DNA from: Pseudodesulfovibrio alkaliphilus
Lineage (GTDB): Bacteria > Desulfobacterota > Desulfovibrionia > Desulfovibrionales > Desulfovibrionaceae
Direction: 5' to 3'
DNA length: 64,000 nt
Assembly: GCF_009729555.1 (NCBI RefSeq)
Contig: NZ_WODC01000001.1
Span: 124,001 to 188,000 of the forward strand
Shown here in pieces: positions 7,170-15,066 of this stretch; the first letter of the stretch is position 1, and every line of letters starts with the position of its first letter. The translations under genes and the position numbers were made by a program. The notes beneath the pieces were generated by a model that was given only the letters and a program-made list of their open reading frames with translations, searched no databases and was not told the DNA's origin.

Positions 7170-8315
7170 ATGAAAAAAACTATTGTTTTCGGGCTGTTGT
7201 TTGCCTTGATCTCCTGCGGGCACATAGATCCGTCCATCACTGACCAGACCAGGGTCTACAGCGATCCCACTGTCAGAAAATCGCCGCTCCAGGTGGCGGT
7301 CCACCCCAAGGGTCGCCAGTACAGACCTTTGACCGCCTACTTCCACCCCTTCATCATCCAACAGGAAAACAGCGACTACGCCCAGCTTTCCGTCTCCTTT
7401 GCCAGGATATTCAACAACGTATGGCTCGAGGAGCGGCTTTTCTCCACCATGGAGTTCAGGCCGGAAAACACCTACCAGGGAGTGAACACCGCCCTGCGTC
7501 AGGCCAGGATGCGCGGCGCAGACCTGACCATCGTGGGGTATGTGCCCTACTTCTATGCCGGGCACACCTTGGATGACACGGCCATCACCATCCAGATCGA
7601 CATCTACGAGACGGCCAGCGGAACCCTGGTCTGGACCATGCTCCAGTCCGGCCGCATCGAAAGCAAACTGCCCAAGGACTACATATACTTCCGACACGAA
7701 TTCCGCATGACCGACGCCCCCTTTGACATGATCATCCGATCCATCGCCTCGGACATGGCCATCCCGCTCAAGGCGTGGCTGCCCTCGCCGGACGCCGACT
7801 TCGCCTTTGCCGGCAACGCCCGCGACGTGACGGCAAGTCTCACCGGCACGCCGCCCGCCTCCGCGTCGGCCACAGGCGGCGAGGCCGACCTGCCCCCCGA
7901 ACCCGTTGTGCGCAAGCCAGCGCCCGTCGCCACGGCCGCAGGACATCCCGAGGATACAAGACCCCACGTCAACGGTGTCAATCTCGACATCCAGTTCGAT
8001 TTCAACAAGGACACCATCCGCCCGGAATCCTACCCGCTTCTCGATGCCCTGGGCGAAGCCCTTAACGCCGACGACCTGCGCGGCCGCAAAATCATCGTCG
8101 GCGGCCACACCGATTCACGCGGCGACGAGAACTACAACCTCGCCCTGTCCAAGCGCCGCGCCGAAGCGGTCAAGACGTATCTCGTCAACAAATGGGGCGT
8201 GGCACCGAGCCAGATCGAAACCGCGGGTTACGGCAAGACCCGGCCCATCGCCACCGGCTCCACGGCCGAAGACATGCGCAAGAACCGGCGCGTGGAAGTC
8301 CGGCTTGCCGAGTAG
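7170..8315 (+). CDS. OmpA-family outer-membrane lipoprotein
   Basis: Envelope protein expected to be lipid-anchored and to bind peptidoglycan. A signal peptide ends in the lipobox LISC (Cys16). Residues about 45-205 form a domain I cannot name with certainty; repeated strand-helix texture (ADLTIVGYVPYFYAG, ITIQIDIYETASGTLVW) recalls FlgO/CsgG-like lipoprotein domains. A Pro/Ala-rich linker leads to a C-terminal OmpA/Pal domain with NLDIQFDFNKDTIRPES and the peptidoglycan motif GGHTDSRGDENYNLALSKRR. Length is 381 residues. ATG 7170 is preferred over a GTG nine bases upstream because the signal peptide starts MKKTIVFG. The gene is apparently monocistronic, with a terminator at 8371. Confidence 0.85.
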   Translation: MKKTIVFGLLFALISCGHIDPSITDQTRVYSDPTVRKSPLQVAVHPKGRQYRPLTAYFHPFIIQQENSDYAQLSVSFARIFNNVWLEERLFSTMEFRPENTYQGVNTALRQARMRGADLTIVGYVPYFYAGHTLDDTAITIQIDIYETASGTLVWTMLQSGRIESKLPKDYIYFRHEFRMTDAPFDMIIRSIASDMAIPLKAWLPSPDADFAFAGNARDVTASLTGTPPASASATGGEADLPPEPVVRKPAPVATAAGHPEDTRPHVNGVNLDIQFDFNKDTIRPESYPLLDALGEALNADDLRGRKIIVGGHTDSRGDENYNLALSKRRAEAVKTYLVNKWGVAPSQIETAGYGKTRPIATGSTAEDMRKNRRVEVRLAE

Positions 8316-8327
8316 CAAACCAACGCC

Positions 8328-8355
8328 TTGACATTTCGAGAACAATTCTTACATA
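8328..8355 (+). promoter_or_regulatory. Promoter-like element upstream of a terminator
   Basis: TTGACA at 8328-8333, 16 bases, TACATA at 8350-8355. A transcript from here would start near 8362 and meet the hairpin at 8371-8398 almost at once. It may be chance or a small leader arrangement before ahbC. Confidence 0.3.
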
Positions 8356-8370
8356 CTGAGGCGACACGGG

Positions 8371-8398
8371 AAAGGGGAGTGCGAAACTCCCCTTTTTT
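8371..8398 (+). terminator. Intrinsic terminator between the OmpA-type gene and ahbC
   Basis: Stem AAGGGGAGT (8372-8380) pairs with ACTCCCCTT (8386-8394) around GCGAA and runs into six T residues. It fits as the terminator of the lipoprotein gene 55 bases upstream. Confidence 0.85.
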
Positions 8399-8465
8399 GC
8401 GCTTTTACAGCGTCGACAATGTGTGCTACCTGACAGCTTCACTTCATCAGAGAGGTTACATTCAC

Positions 8466-9659
8466 ATGATAGGCATTTCCAAGCTCTATTGCGGTGCCGT
8501 GGAGCCGTCCGACGCCCTGCGCTATGGCCGCGAATCCGGGCAGCTGCCCTCCCATCTGCTCCAATTCTCCAAGGACAAAAAACCCGTGGTGGTCTGGAAC
8601 ATGACCCAGCGGTGCAATCTCAAATGTGTCCACTGCTACGCCCACGCGGTTGATCCGAGCAGCCACGCCGACCCCATCTCCACAAACAAGGCCAAGGAAA
8701 TCATCGACGACCTCGCCCAGTTCGGTGCGCCGGTCATGCTCTTTTCCGGCGGCGAGCCGCTGGTGCGCGAGGACTTGGTGGAGCTGGCCAAATACGCCAC
8801 CGGCCAGGGCATGCGGGCCGTCATCTCCACCAACGGCACTCTCATCACCAAAAACAAGGCCAGGGAACTCAAGGAGGTGGGTCTCTCCTATGTGGGCATC
8901 TCCCTTGACGGCGCCGAGGCTGTCCACGACAAGTTCCGAGGCATCAAAGGCTCCTACAGACAGGCCCTCAAGGGCGTGGAAAACTGTCAGGCCGAGGGGC
9001 TCAAAGTTGGTCTGCGCTTTACCATCAACAAGCGCAACTCCCAGGAAATCCCCCACCTCTTCGACCTCATTGAGCAGCTTGAGGTGCCGCGCATCTGTTT
9101 CTACCACCTCGTCTATTCCGGGCGAGGCTCGGACCTGATGAAGGAAGACCTGGACCACGCCGAAACCCGGCAGGTGGTGGACCTGATCATGGACCGCACC
9201 CGCGCCCTCTTCGACAAGGGCAAGCCCAAGGAAGTCCTGACCGTGGACAACCACGCCGACGGCCCCTACCTTTACTTTCGCATGCTCAAGGAAGACCCGG
9301 CCCGCGCCGCCGAAGTACTCGAACTGCTCAAGATGAACGAGGGCAACTCCTCGGGTCGCGGCATCGGCTGCATCTCCTGGGACGGTCAGGTCCACGCCGA
9401 CCAGTTCATGCGCCACATCACCTTTGGCAACGTGCTTGAACGCCCCTTCTCCGAGATCTGGACCGACCCGAACATCGAACTGCTCCAGAAGCTCAAGGAC
9501 AAGCGCCCCCACGTCAAGGGTCGCTGCGCCAAGTGCCGCTTCCTCAATATCTGCGGCGGCAACTTCCGCGCCCGGGCCGAGGCATGGTATGACGACTTCT
9601 GGGCGCAAGATCCGGCCTGCTACCTCACCGACGAGGAAATCAGCGGCGAGAAGCTGTAG
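8466..9659 (+). CDS. ahbC: Radical SAM 12,18-didecarboxysiroheme deacetylase AhbC
   Basis: In the siroheme-dependent heme pathway of sulfate reducers and archaea, AhbC removes the two acetate side chains of 12,18-didecarboxysiroheme to give Fe-coproporphyrin III. The 397-residue product has the radical-SAM cluster motif C50-x3-C54-x2-C57 (CNLKCVHC), a GGEP motif (FSGGEPLVRED), and a C-terminal auxiliary cluster region with Cys354, 357, 363 and 385. The N-terminus MIGISKLYCGAVEPSDALRYG matches what I remember of Desulfovibrio AhbC. ATG 8466 was chosen for that reason; upstream codons of the open frame run through a terminator. hemB and ahbD follow directly, which is strong context. Confidence 0.85.
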   Translation: MIGISKLYCGAVEPSDALRYGRESGQLPSHLLQFSKDKKPVVVWNMTQRCNLKCVHCYAHAVDPSSHADPISTNKAKEIIDDLAQFGAPVMLFSGGEPLVREDLVELAKYATGQGMRAVISTNGTLITKNKARELKEVGLSYVGISLDGAEAVHDKFRGIKGSYRQALKGVENCQAEGLKVGLRFTINKRNSQEIPHLFDLIEQLEVPRICFYHLVYSGRGSDLMKEDLDHAETRQVVDLIMDRTRALFDKGKPKEVLTVDNHADGPYLYFRMLKEDPARAAEVLELLKMNEGNSSGRGIGCISWDGQVHADQFMRHITFGNVLERPFSEIWTDPNIELLQKLKDKRPHVKGRCAKCRFLNICGGNFRARAEAWYDDFWAQDPACYLTDEEISGEKL

Positions 9660-9680
9660 GGGGGAGGATGCCTCCGGCCG

Positions 9681-9734
9681 TCGGGGGAAGGGGAAAAGAA
9701 CCCTTTTCAAAGGGTTTTTCCCACTTCCCCCGGA
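9681..9734. repeat. Long imperfect inverted repeat between ahbC and hemB
   Basis: Two arms of about 25 bases (around 9681-9705 and 9710-9734) pair with few mismatches and contain GGGGGAAG, GGAAAA and AACCC on the left and their complements on the right. A tract of C-rich and CTTTTTGG sequence follows. It may terminate or process the ahbC transcript. Gap 9660-9868 holds nothing else that I can see. Confidence 0.65.
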
Positions 9735-9766
9735 CCCCCATCCCCTTTTGCCCCAACTTTTTGGAG
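9731..9766. repeat. Dispersed intergenic repeat, copy A
   Basis: The stretch CCCCATCCCC, then TTTTGCCCC, then AACTTTTTGG resembles 29678-29716 downstream of mqnE, with small length differences. Both copies lie immediately after a gene and before a G-rich run. Confidence 0.5.
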
Positions 9767-9868
9767 CCGCTTCGGGGGGAGAGGAGAAGGTGAGCGGAAT
9801 GGACGGCATTGTCGGGCGGGCTTGGATGTTGTAGAAGAATTACCGAGTTTTTTACGCGGGAGAATGCC

Positions 9869-10849
9869 ATGATTCCTTTGGATTTCCATCGCGGACGCAG
9901 ACTGAGGTCCAGCCTGGCCCTGCGCGAGATGGTACGCGAGCATGAGATCAGACCCCAGGATCTGATCATGCCCTACTTCGTGGTCGAGACCGACGACGAG
10001 TCCTTCATGAAGGAAATCTCGTCCATGCCCGGCCAATATCAGCTCTCCCTCAGGCAGCTGGAAAAGAAGGTGGGCGAGGCCGTGACCCTCGGCCTTCGAT
10101 CCTGCATCCTCTTCGGCATCCCGGCGACCAAGGACGAGACCGGCTCCCAGGCATACGCCGACACGGGCATCGTCCAGCAGGCCATCCGTCTGCTCAAGGA
10201 GCGATGGCCCCAGCTGATCGTTGTGGCCGACACCTGTCTGTGCGAATACACCTCCCACGGCCACTGCGGACTGGTCAAAAACGGCGAGGTGCTCAACGAC
10301 CCCACGCTCAACCTGCTGGCCAGGGCCGCCGTGGCCCAGGCCCGCGCCGGGGCCGACATGGTCGCCCCGTCCGACATGATGGACGGCCGGGTGACCGCCA
10401 TCCGGGCCGCCCTGGACGAAGCGGGCTTTGTGGACACGCCCATCATGTCCTACGCGGTCAAGTATGCCTCGGCCTTTTACGGCCCCTTTCGCGAGGCCGC
10501 CGAGTCCACCCCGCAGTTCGGCGACCGCAAGACCTATCAGATGGACCCGCCAAATGGCCGCGAGGCCATGCGCGAGGCGGCCGCCGATTTGGCCGAGGGC
10601 GCGGACATTCTCATGGTCAAGCCCGGACTGCCCTATCTCGATGTCATCCGCCAAGTGCGCGACGCCTTTGACGCCCCTGTGGCCGCCTATCAGGTCAGCG
10701 GCGAATACGCCATGATCAAGGCCGCGGCCCTCAACGGCTGGATCGACGAGCGGGCCGTAGTCATGGAATCCCTGGTGGCCTTCAAACGCGCCGGGGCCGA
10801 CCTCATCCTCACCTATTTCACGGAAGACGTACTCAAGGAACTCAAATAA
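9869..10849 (+). CDS. hemB: Delta-aminolevulinic acid dehydratase (porphobilinogen synthase)
   Basis: Condenses two 5-aminolevulinate molecules to porphobilinogen in the cytoplasm, feeding siroheme, heme and cobalamin. The 326-residue protein carries the zinc-type cysteine triad (C123, C125, C133 in [14 protein letters not shown]), and the two active-site lysines, K198 in [14 protein letters not shown] and Schiff-base K251 in [10 protein letters not shown]. Length fits the family. ATG 9869 is preceded by a GGGAGAA box and gives the usual short N-terminus ending in the RxRRLR segment. It sits between the two radical SAM enzymes of heme synthesis; ahbD begins four bases after its stop. Confidence 0.97.
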   Translation: MIPLDFHRGRRLRSSLALREMVREHEIRPQDLIMPYFVVETDDESFMKEISSMPGQYQLSLRQLEKKVGEAVTLGLRSCILFGIPATKDETGSQAYADTGIVQQAIRLLKERWPQLIVVADTCLCEYTSHGHCGLVKNGEVLNDPTLNLLARAAVAQARAGADMVAPSDMMDGRVTAIRAALDEAGFVDTPIMSYAVKYASAFYGPFREAAESTPQFGDRKTYQMDPPNGREAMREAAADLAEGADILMVKPGLPYLDVIRQVRDAFDAPVAAYQVSGEYAMIKAAALNGWIDERAVVMESLVAFKRAGADLILTYFTEDVLKELK

Positions 10850-10853
10850 AACG

Positions 10854-12053
10854 ATGACCAAACATCAAGGACACCCCGGCGGCTGCCCGCCCGAAGGACA
10901 CCCCGGTTCCATGCCCGGCTCGCACCACAGCGCAAAGGGACTTCCCGGAGTCCACCCCGGGGCCGAGACAGCCCCCAAGCGGTTCCTCGACGACGGCGTC
11001 ACGCCCATCTGCCGACTCATCGCCTGGGAAGTGACCCGCTCCTGCAACCTCGCCTGCAAGCACTGCCGGGCCGAGGCGCATCCAGAGCCCTATGAAGGCG
11101 AACTGTCCACAGCCGAGGCCAAGGCGTTGATCGACACCTTCCCGGCCGTAGGCAGCCCCATCATCATCTTCACCGGCGGCGAACCCATGATGCGCCACGA
11201 CGTGTACGAGCTCATCGCCTACGCCAAGGCCAAGGGACTGCGCTGCGTCATGGCCCCCAACGGCACCCTGATCACGCCCGAGACTGCGCGGATGATGAAA
11301 GAGGCGGGCATTGAACGCTGCTCCATCTCCATCGACGCGCCCGAGGCCGCCCAGCATGATGAGTTCCGTGGTGAACTGGGCGCTTTTGACGCCTCCATGC
11401 GCGGCATCCAGCACCTCAAGGACACGGGCATCGAATTCCAGATCAACACCACGGTGACCAAGAACAACCTCCACCTGTTCAAGGACATCTTCAATCTGTG
11501 CGAACGCATCGGCGCCTCTGCCTGGCACATCTTCCTGCTCGTGCCCACAGGCCGCGCCGTGGAGCTGGGCACCGAGGTCATCACCGCCGACGAGTACGAG
11601 GACGTGCTCAACTGGTTCTACGATTTTCGCAAGACCACGGACATGCAGCTCAAGGCCACCTGCGCCCCCCACTACCATCGCATCCTGCGGCAGCGGGCCA
11701 GGGAGGAAGGCATCCCGGTCAACTTCGAGACCTTCGGCCTCGACGCCGTGAGCCGGGGGTGCCTCGGCGGCGTGGGCTTCTGCTTCATCTCCCACCGGGG
11801 ACAAGTACAGCCCTGCGGCTACCTCGAACTCGACTGCGGCAACGTCCGCAACATCCCCTTCCCGGACATCTGGAAGTCTTCGCCCCAGTTCCTCAATCTC
11901 CGCAACCCGGAGGTGTACGAGGGCAAGTGCGGCCACTGCGAATACGAGCGCGTCTGCGGCGGCTGCCGCGCCCGCGCCCAGACCATGAAGGGCCACTATC
12001 TGCGCGAGGAGCCGCTGTGCTCCTACGAGCCGAGAAAGAAAGAGAAAAAATAA
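10854..12053 (+). CDS. ahbD: Radical SAM heme synthase AhbD with a His/Pro/Gly-rich leader
   Basis: AhbD oxidatively decarboxylates the two propionates of Fe-coproporphyrin III to vinyl groups, the last step of siroheme-dependent heme synthesis. The radical-SAM motif is C64-x3-C68-x2-C71 (CNLACKHC), followed by FTGGEPMMRHD; the C-terminal SPASM-like part holds GCLGGVGFCF, QPCGYLELDCG and CGHCEYERVCGGC. The first 40 residues form an unusual leader with repeated HPG units and six histidines. Length is 399 residues. It follows hemB by four bases. The pairing with ahbC identifies it; another SPASM-type enzyme is the alternative. Confidence 0.85.
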   Translation: MTKHQGHPGGCPPEGHPGSMPGSHHSAKGLPGVHPGAETAPKRFLDDGVTPICRLIAWEVTRSCNLACKHCRAEAHPEPYEGELSTAEAKALIDTFPAVGSPIIIFTGGEPMMRHDVYELIAYAKAKGLRCVMAPNGTLITPETARMMKEAGIERCSISIDAPEAAQHDEFRGELGAFDASMRGIQHLKDTGIEFQINTTVTKNNLHLFKDIFNLCERIGASAWHIFLLVPTGRAVELGTEVITADEYEDVLNWFYDFRKTTDMQLKATCAPHYHRILRQRAREEGIPVNFETFGLDAVSRGCLGGVGFCFISHRGQVQPCGYLELDCGNVRNIPFPDIWKSSPQFLNLRNPEVYEGKCGHCEYERVCGGCRARAQTMKGHYLREEPLCSYEPRKKEKK

Positions 12054-12168
12054 TGTCTTCGGCGGCTAAGGGAAATAGCATCCACGGGGCTGGATTCGTT
12101 ACGCATGCCTTCAGTCCGACTGGAAAACCACCGGATGCAACCTCTTGACACTGCCCAACATCTCAATA

Positions 12169-13296
12169 ATGAAAAGATTTTTTCTCAATACCACCCTTGT
12201 CCTTGTCAGTTTCCTGATTGCCTACGGCTTGATGGAGTTCCTCTTTCGACTCGTCATGCCCCACCTCCCCATGACCCTCTTCAACAACGAATGCAGGGAA
12301 CTCAGAACCATCGGACAAACATCAAAGCGGGACAACGTACCGATCGGTCCGTACATTGCCGTCATCGGCGACTCCTATGGCGCCGGCCAGGGAGACTGGT
12401 TCATTGAGGAAGGCTACAACCCCAACTCTCGCTATCAGGCAACTCACGTCTTGCACGATCTCACAGGGCGGGACGTAGTCTCCTTTTCCCGCGCCGGAGC
12501 CGGGAATTTCGACGGTGCCGCCATCTACGCCGTCAACACTTGGCGGTATCTGAACAGCGCCAAGTTCCATTTTGCAAGTCCGGAAACCGTTATCGTCTAC
12601 TTCTATGAAGGAAACGATATTTCGGACAACCTGCAGTTTCTGGAGCGCCACTTCAAACCGAGCCATGATCCGGTGCACTTATACGACGACGACAGCTTTG
12701 ACCTCTTTGCCGAGCGGATGGATGCGACGCACTGCCAAGGCAATCTGCCAAGATTACAGGATAAATTTTTGGTGGGCAATCTGGTTAGCCGCTTTATCGA
12801 AGGGATGTTCTATGCCGCGACACGGAATCGACAGATCGCTCCGCGTGGAACAAAGTACGAAGCCACCATCTCAGACGAGACACATCAACTCCCGGATGCC
12901 TTGGAATCCGAATTGACCATGTTCACTCAGGAACAAATCAATGACGGCTGCCGACTTTTCGACAGAGCCCTGTTCCGTCTCGCCGAGGTGTGGCCTGACG
13001 CACGAAAGTTCGTCGTGTATATTCCCTCGCCCCTGACCACTTACGCGCTGCTGGACGCCAACCGTAACGCGAGGATGGAAGTTTCAAGAAAAGTTGAAAA
13101 GCTCGTCAAACGACTTTCTTCGCAACGCGGCTACACTTTCATCGACTTCGCGCAAACCGTCCGCGATGCGGCCCGGTCACAGTTTCTTCATGGCCCCAGA
13201 GATTGGAACCATTTCAACCGGGCTGGCTATGAACTTCTGGGATCGACAATGGCGCAAGCCCTGACTGGCGAAACTGCAAATCCACAGCAACAATGA
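12169..13296 (+). CDS. SGNH/GDSL-type hydrolase-like protein with an N-terminal membrane anchor
   Basis: Probable extracytoplasmic esterase or O-acyl-transfer enzyme of unknown substrate. Residues 4-30 form one hydrophobic segment (signal anchor). SGNH signatures are block I IGDSYGAG with Ser69 as nucleophile, EGND later for block III, and D345-WN-H348 near the C-terminus as the Asp-His pair. The 375-residue size fits membrane-anchored SGNH proteins of surface-polysaccharide pathways. ATG 12169 lacks a clear Shine-Dalgarno; a TTG at 12145 is the alternative. The gene is visibly less GC-rich than those around it and separates ahbD from the siroheme decarboxylase gene, so it looks inserted. Confidence 0.7.
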   Translation: MKRFFLNTTLVLVSFLIAYGLMEFLFRLVMPHLPMTLFNNECRELRTIGQTSKRDNVPIGPYIAVIGDSYGAGQGDWFIEEGYNPNSRYQATHVLHDLTGRDVVSFSRAGAGNFDGAAIYAVNTWRYLNSAKFHFASPETVIVYFYEGNDISDNLQFLERHFKPSHDPVHLYDDDSFDLFAERMDATHCQGNLPRLQDKFLVGNLVSRFIEGMFYAATRNRQIAPRGTKYEATISDETHQLPDALESELTMFTQEQINDGCRLFDRALFRLAEVWPDARKFVVYIPSPLTTYALLDANRNARMEVSRKVEKLVKRLSSQRGYTFIDFAQTVRDAARSQFLHGPRDWNHFNRAGYELLGSTMAQALTGETANPQQQ

Positions 13297-13468
13297 TTGG
13301 ACAGGCACGGCTCCAAAATGCCTGCCAAACAGGCGCAGGACATTCCTGAGGAGAATGCGCCGTCTTTTGACACGATAGGCACAGTCAAGCAAGGAATGAT
13401 CATAGTCGGGCGTTTCACCGAGACATCTTCGCGATGTTCACCGAGACAACCCGCAGGAGGCAAACCCC

Positions 13469-13918
13469 ATGGACACCTACGACAAGCAGATACTCGACAT
13501 CATCCAGTCCCATTTCCCCCTGGTTTCGCGGCCTTATGACGAGGTCGGCAGGCAGGTGGGATTGAGCGGGGAAGAGGTGCTGGCGCGGGTGCGGGCCATG
13601 AAGGAATCCGGGCTCATCCGCAGGATGGGGGCCAACTTCACCTCCCAGGCCCTGGGCTGGCAATCCACGTTGTGCGCGGCCTCAGTTCCCGAGGACAAGC
13701 TCGACGACTTCGTAGCCGAGGTCAACAGGCACGACGGCGTGACACACAACTATCTGCGCGAGAACGAGTTCAACGTCTGGTTCGCGCTCATCGCCCCAGA
13801 CATGGACGCGGTGGAAGCCATCCTCGCCTCCATCACCGAGGCCACGGGCATCAAGGTGCTCAACCTGCCCGCCAGCCGCCTTTTCAAGATCAAGGTCGAT
13901 TTCAAGATGGACAAGTAG
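13469..13918 (+). CDS. Siroheme decarboxylase subunit (AhbA/AhbB family)
   Basis: AhbA and AhbB together remove the C12 and C18 acetate carboxylates of siroheme, the first committed step to heme in this pathway. The 149-residue product has an Lrp/AsnC-like winged helix at residues 1-60 (LDIIQSHFPLVSRPYDEVGR, GLIRRMGANF) and a ferredoxin-like effector domain with THNYLRENEFNVWFAL, whose histidine and neighbours lie where the enzymes bind siroheme. The ending NLPASRLFKIKVDF is typical. GCAGGAGG precedes the ATG. I lean to the alpha (AhbA) type but cannot be sure; the partner subunit is not in this window. A plain Lrp regulator is unlikely given ahbC, hemB and ahbD nearby. Confidence 0.8.
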   Translation: MDTYDKQILDIIQSHFPLVSRPYDEVGRQVGLSGEEVLARVRAMKESGLIRRMGANFTSQALGWQSTLCAASVPEDKLDDFVAEVNRHDGVTHNYLRENEFNVWFALIAPDMDAVEAILASITEATGIKVLNLPASRLFKIKVDFKMDK

Positions 13919-13944
13919 GCCCGACTCGGGCAATAGCGGAGAGC

Positions 13945-14280
13945 ATGGACATCTTCATCAAGGCCCTGCTCCTCGGCACCGCCGCCGGAATCATCGATGT
14001 GATCCCACTGGTCTTCCAGGGGGCGGGATGGCACCTGTGCACGGCAACCCTGTTGCGCTGGGTGGGCCTTGGAATCCTCATCACCTATGCCCGCATGCCG
14101 CTTTCGGGCTGGTTCACCGGGCTGGTCATCGGTCTGCTCACGGGCATCCCCTTCGCGCTCCTCGCCGCAGAGACAATGGCCTCGGCCGTGCCCCCTCTGC
14201 TGCTGACCTCTCTGGTCCTTGGCGGCCTTCTGGGCCTTGCCGCCGACAAGCTCATCACCGTCCACCCCAGACGCAGATGA
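13945..14280 (+). CDS. Small four-helix membrane protein of unknown function
   Basis: A 111-residue hydrophobic protein with about four membrane segments (IFIKALLLGTAAGIIDVIPLV minus its charges, LLRWVGLGILITYA, FTGLVIGLLTGIPFALL, PLLLTSLVLGGLLGLAA) and a basic C-terminal tail HPRRR. No catalytic motif is visible. It starts 26 bases after the siroheme decarboxylase gene with a GCGGAGAG box in front and ends about 95 bases before rpe, so it may be the last gene of the heme transcript. A role in heme or tetrapyrrole handling would be guesswork. Confidence 0.65.
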   Translation: MDIFIKALLLGTAAGIIDVIPLVFQGAGWHLCTATLLRWVGLGILITYARMPLSGWFTGLVIGLLTGIPFALLAAETMASAVPPLLLTSLVLGGLLGLAADKLITVHPRRR

Positions 14281-14374
14281 GCGCGACGGGCCGGAGTCGC
14301 CCGAAGAGCTTGCGCATCCGAGGCGGAGCGGGTACACCTCTCCCAGCAGACAATTCCTACCCGGAGCGAGCGAG

Positions 14375-15025
14375 ATGATCCTTTCCCCATCCATGCTGTC
14401 CTCGGACTTCGCCAACATGGAATCGGAGCTGACGGCCCTGAAACAGGCAGGCCTGGCATGGGTCCACCTGGATGTCATGGACGGCCAGTTCGTGCCCAAC
14501 ATCACCTTCGGGCCGCCGATCATCAAGGCCATGCGAGCCAGATCCGACCTGTTTTTCGACTGTCATCTGATGATCCGCGAGCCGGGGCGCTACGTCCGCG
14601 ACTTCGCCGAGGCCGGTGCCGATCTCATCTGCGTCCACGCCGAGGCATGCGACCACCTGGAGCGCGTCTGCTCCCAGATCGCCGAGACCGGGGCCAAGCC
14701 TGCCGTGGCCCTCAATCCGCACACCCCGCTCAATGTCCTGCGCTATCTCATCCCCCAGCTCTCCATGGTCCTGATCATGTCGGTCAATCCGGGATTCGGC
14801 GGCCAGGCCTTCATCCCCTTCTGCATGGACAAGATCCGCGAACTCAGGGCCATGATCACCGCCGCCGGAAGCGACACGCTCATCCAGGTGGACGGTGGCG
14901 TGACGCTCGACAACGCCCGCGCCTTGGTCGAGGCCGGAGCCGACGTGCTCGTTTCAGGCTCGGCCTTCTTCGGCCATCCGCCCTACGATGCGCGGCATCG
15001 GGCCTTTCAGGACGCCTGCGCCTAG
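14375..15025 (+). CDS. rpe: Ribulose-phosphate 3-epimerase
   Basis: Interconverts D-ribulose 5-phosphate and D-xylulose 5-phosphate in the pentose phosphate pathway. The 216-residue TIM barrel has the family signatures: SPSMLSSDFANM at the N-terminus, HLDVMDGQFVPNITFGP with the metal-binding His and Asp, MSVNPGFGGQAFIP, and QVDGGVTLDNA. GGAGCG lies eight bases before ATG 14375 and the protein begins exactly as family members do. It is followed 41 bases later by an ABC-F gene and probably shares its transcript. Confidence 0.97.
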   Translation: MILSPSMLSSDFANMESELTALKQAGLAWVHLDVMDGQFVPNITFGPPIIKAMRARSDLFFDCHLMIREPGRYVRDFAEAGADLICVHAEACDHLERVCSQIAETGAKPAVALNPHTPLNVLRYLIPQLSMVLIMSVNPGFGGQAFIPFCMDKIRELRAMITAAGSDTLIQVDGGVTLDNARALVEAGADVLVSGSAFFGHPPYDARHRAFQDACA

Positions 15026-15066
15026 CCGCCCCGGCCCGCGCAGACCCTCTCACGGGCAGACCCCCC

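Noticed and set aside
8328-8465. Longer N-terminus of AhbC
   Set aside because: The added codons run through an intrinsic terminator and the protein would not match the known start MIGISKLYCG.
10854-12053. AhbD as a peptide-maturing SPASM enzyme (with a hidden precursor peptide)
   Set aside because: No short precursor gene lies nearby, and ahbC, hemB and a siroheme decarboxylase gene flank it.
13469-13918. Ordinary Lrp regulator
   Set aside because: THNYLRE and FKIKVDF features and the heme cluster fit siroheme decarboxylase better.
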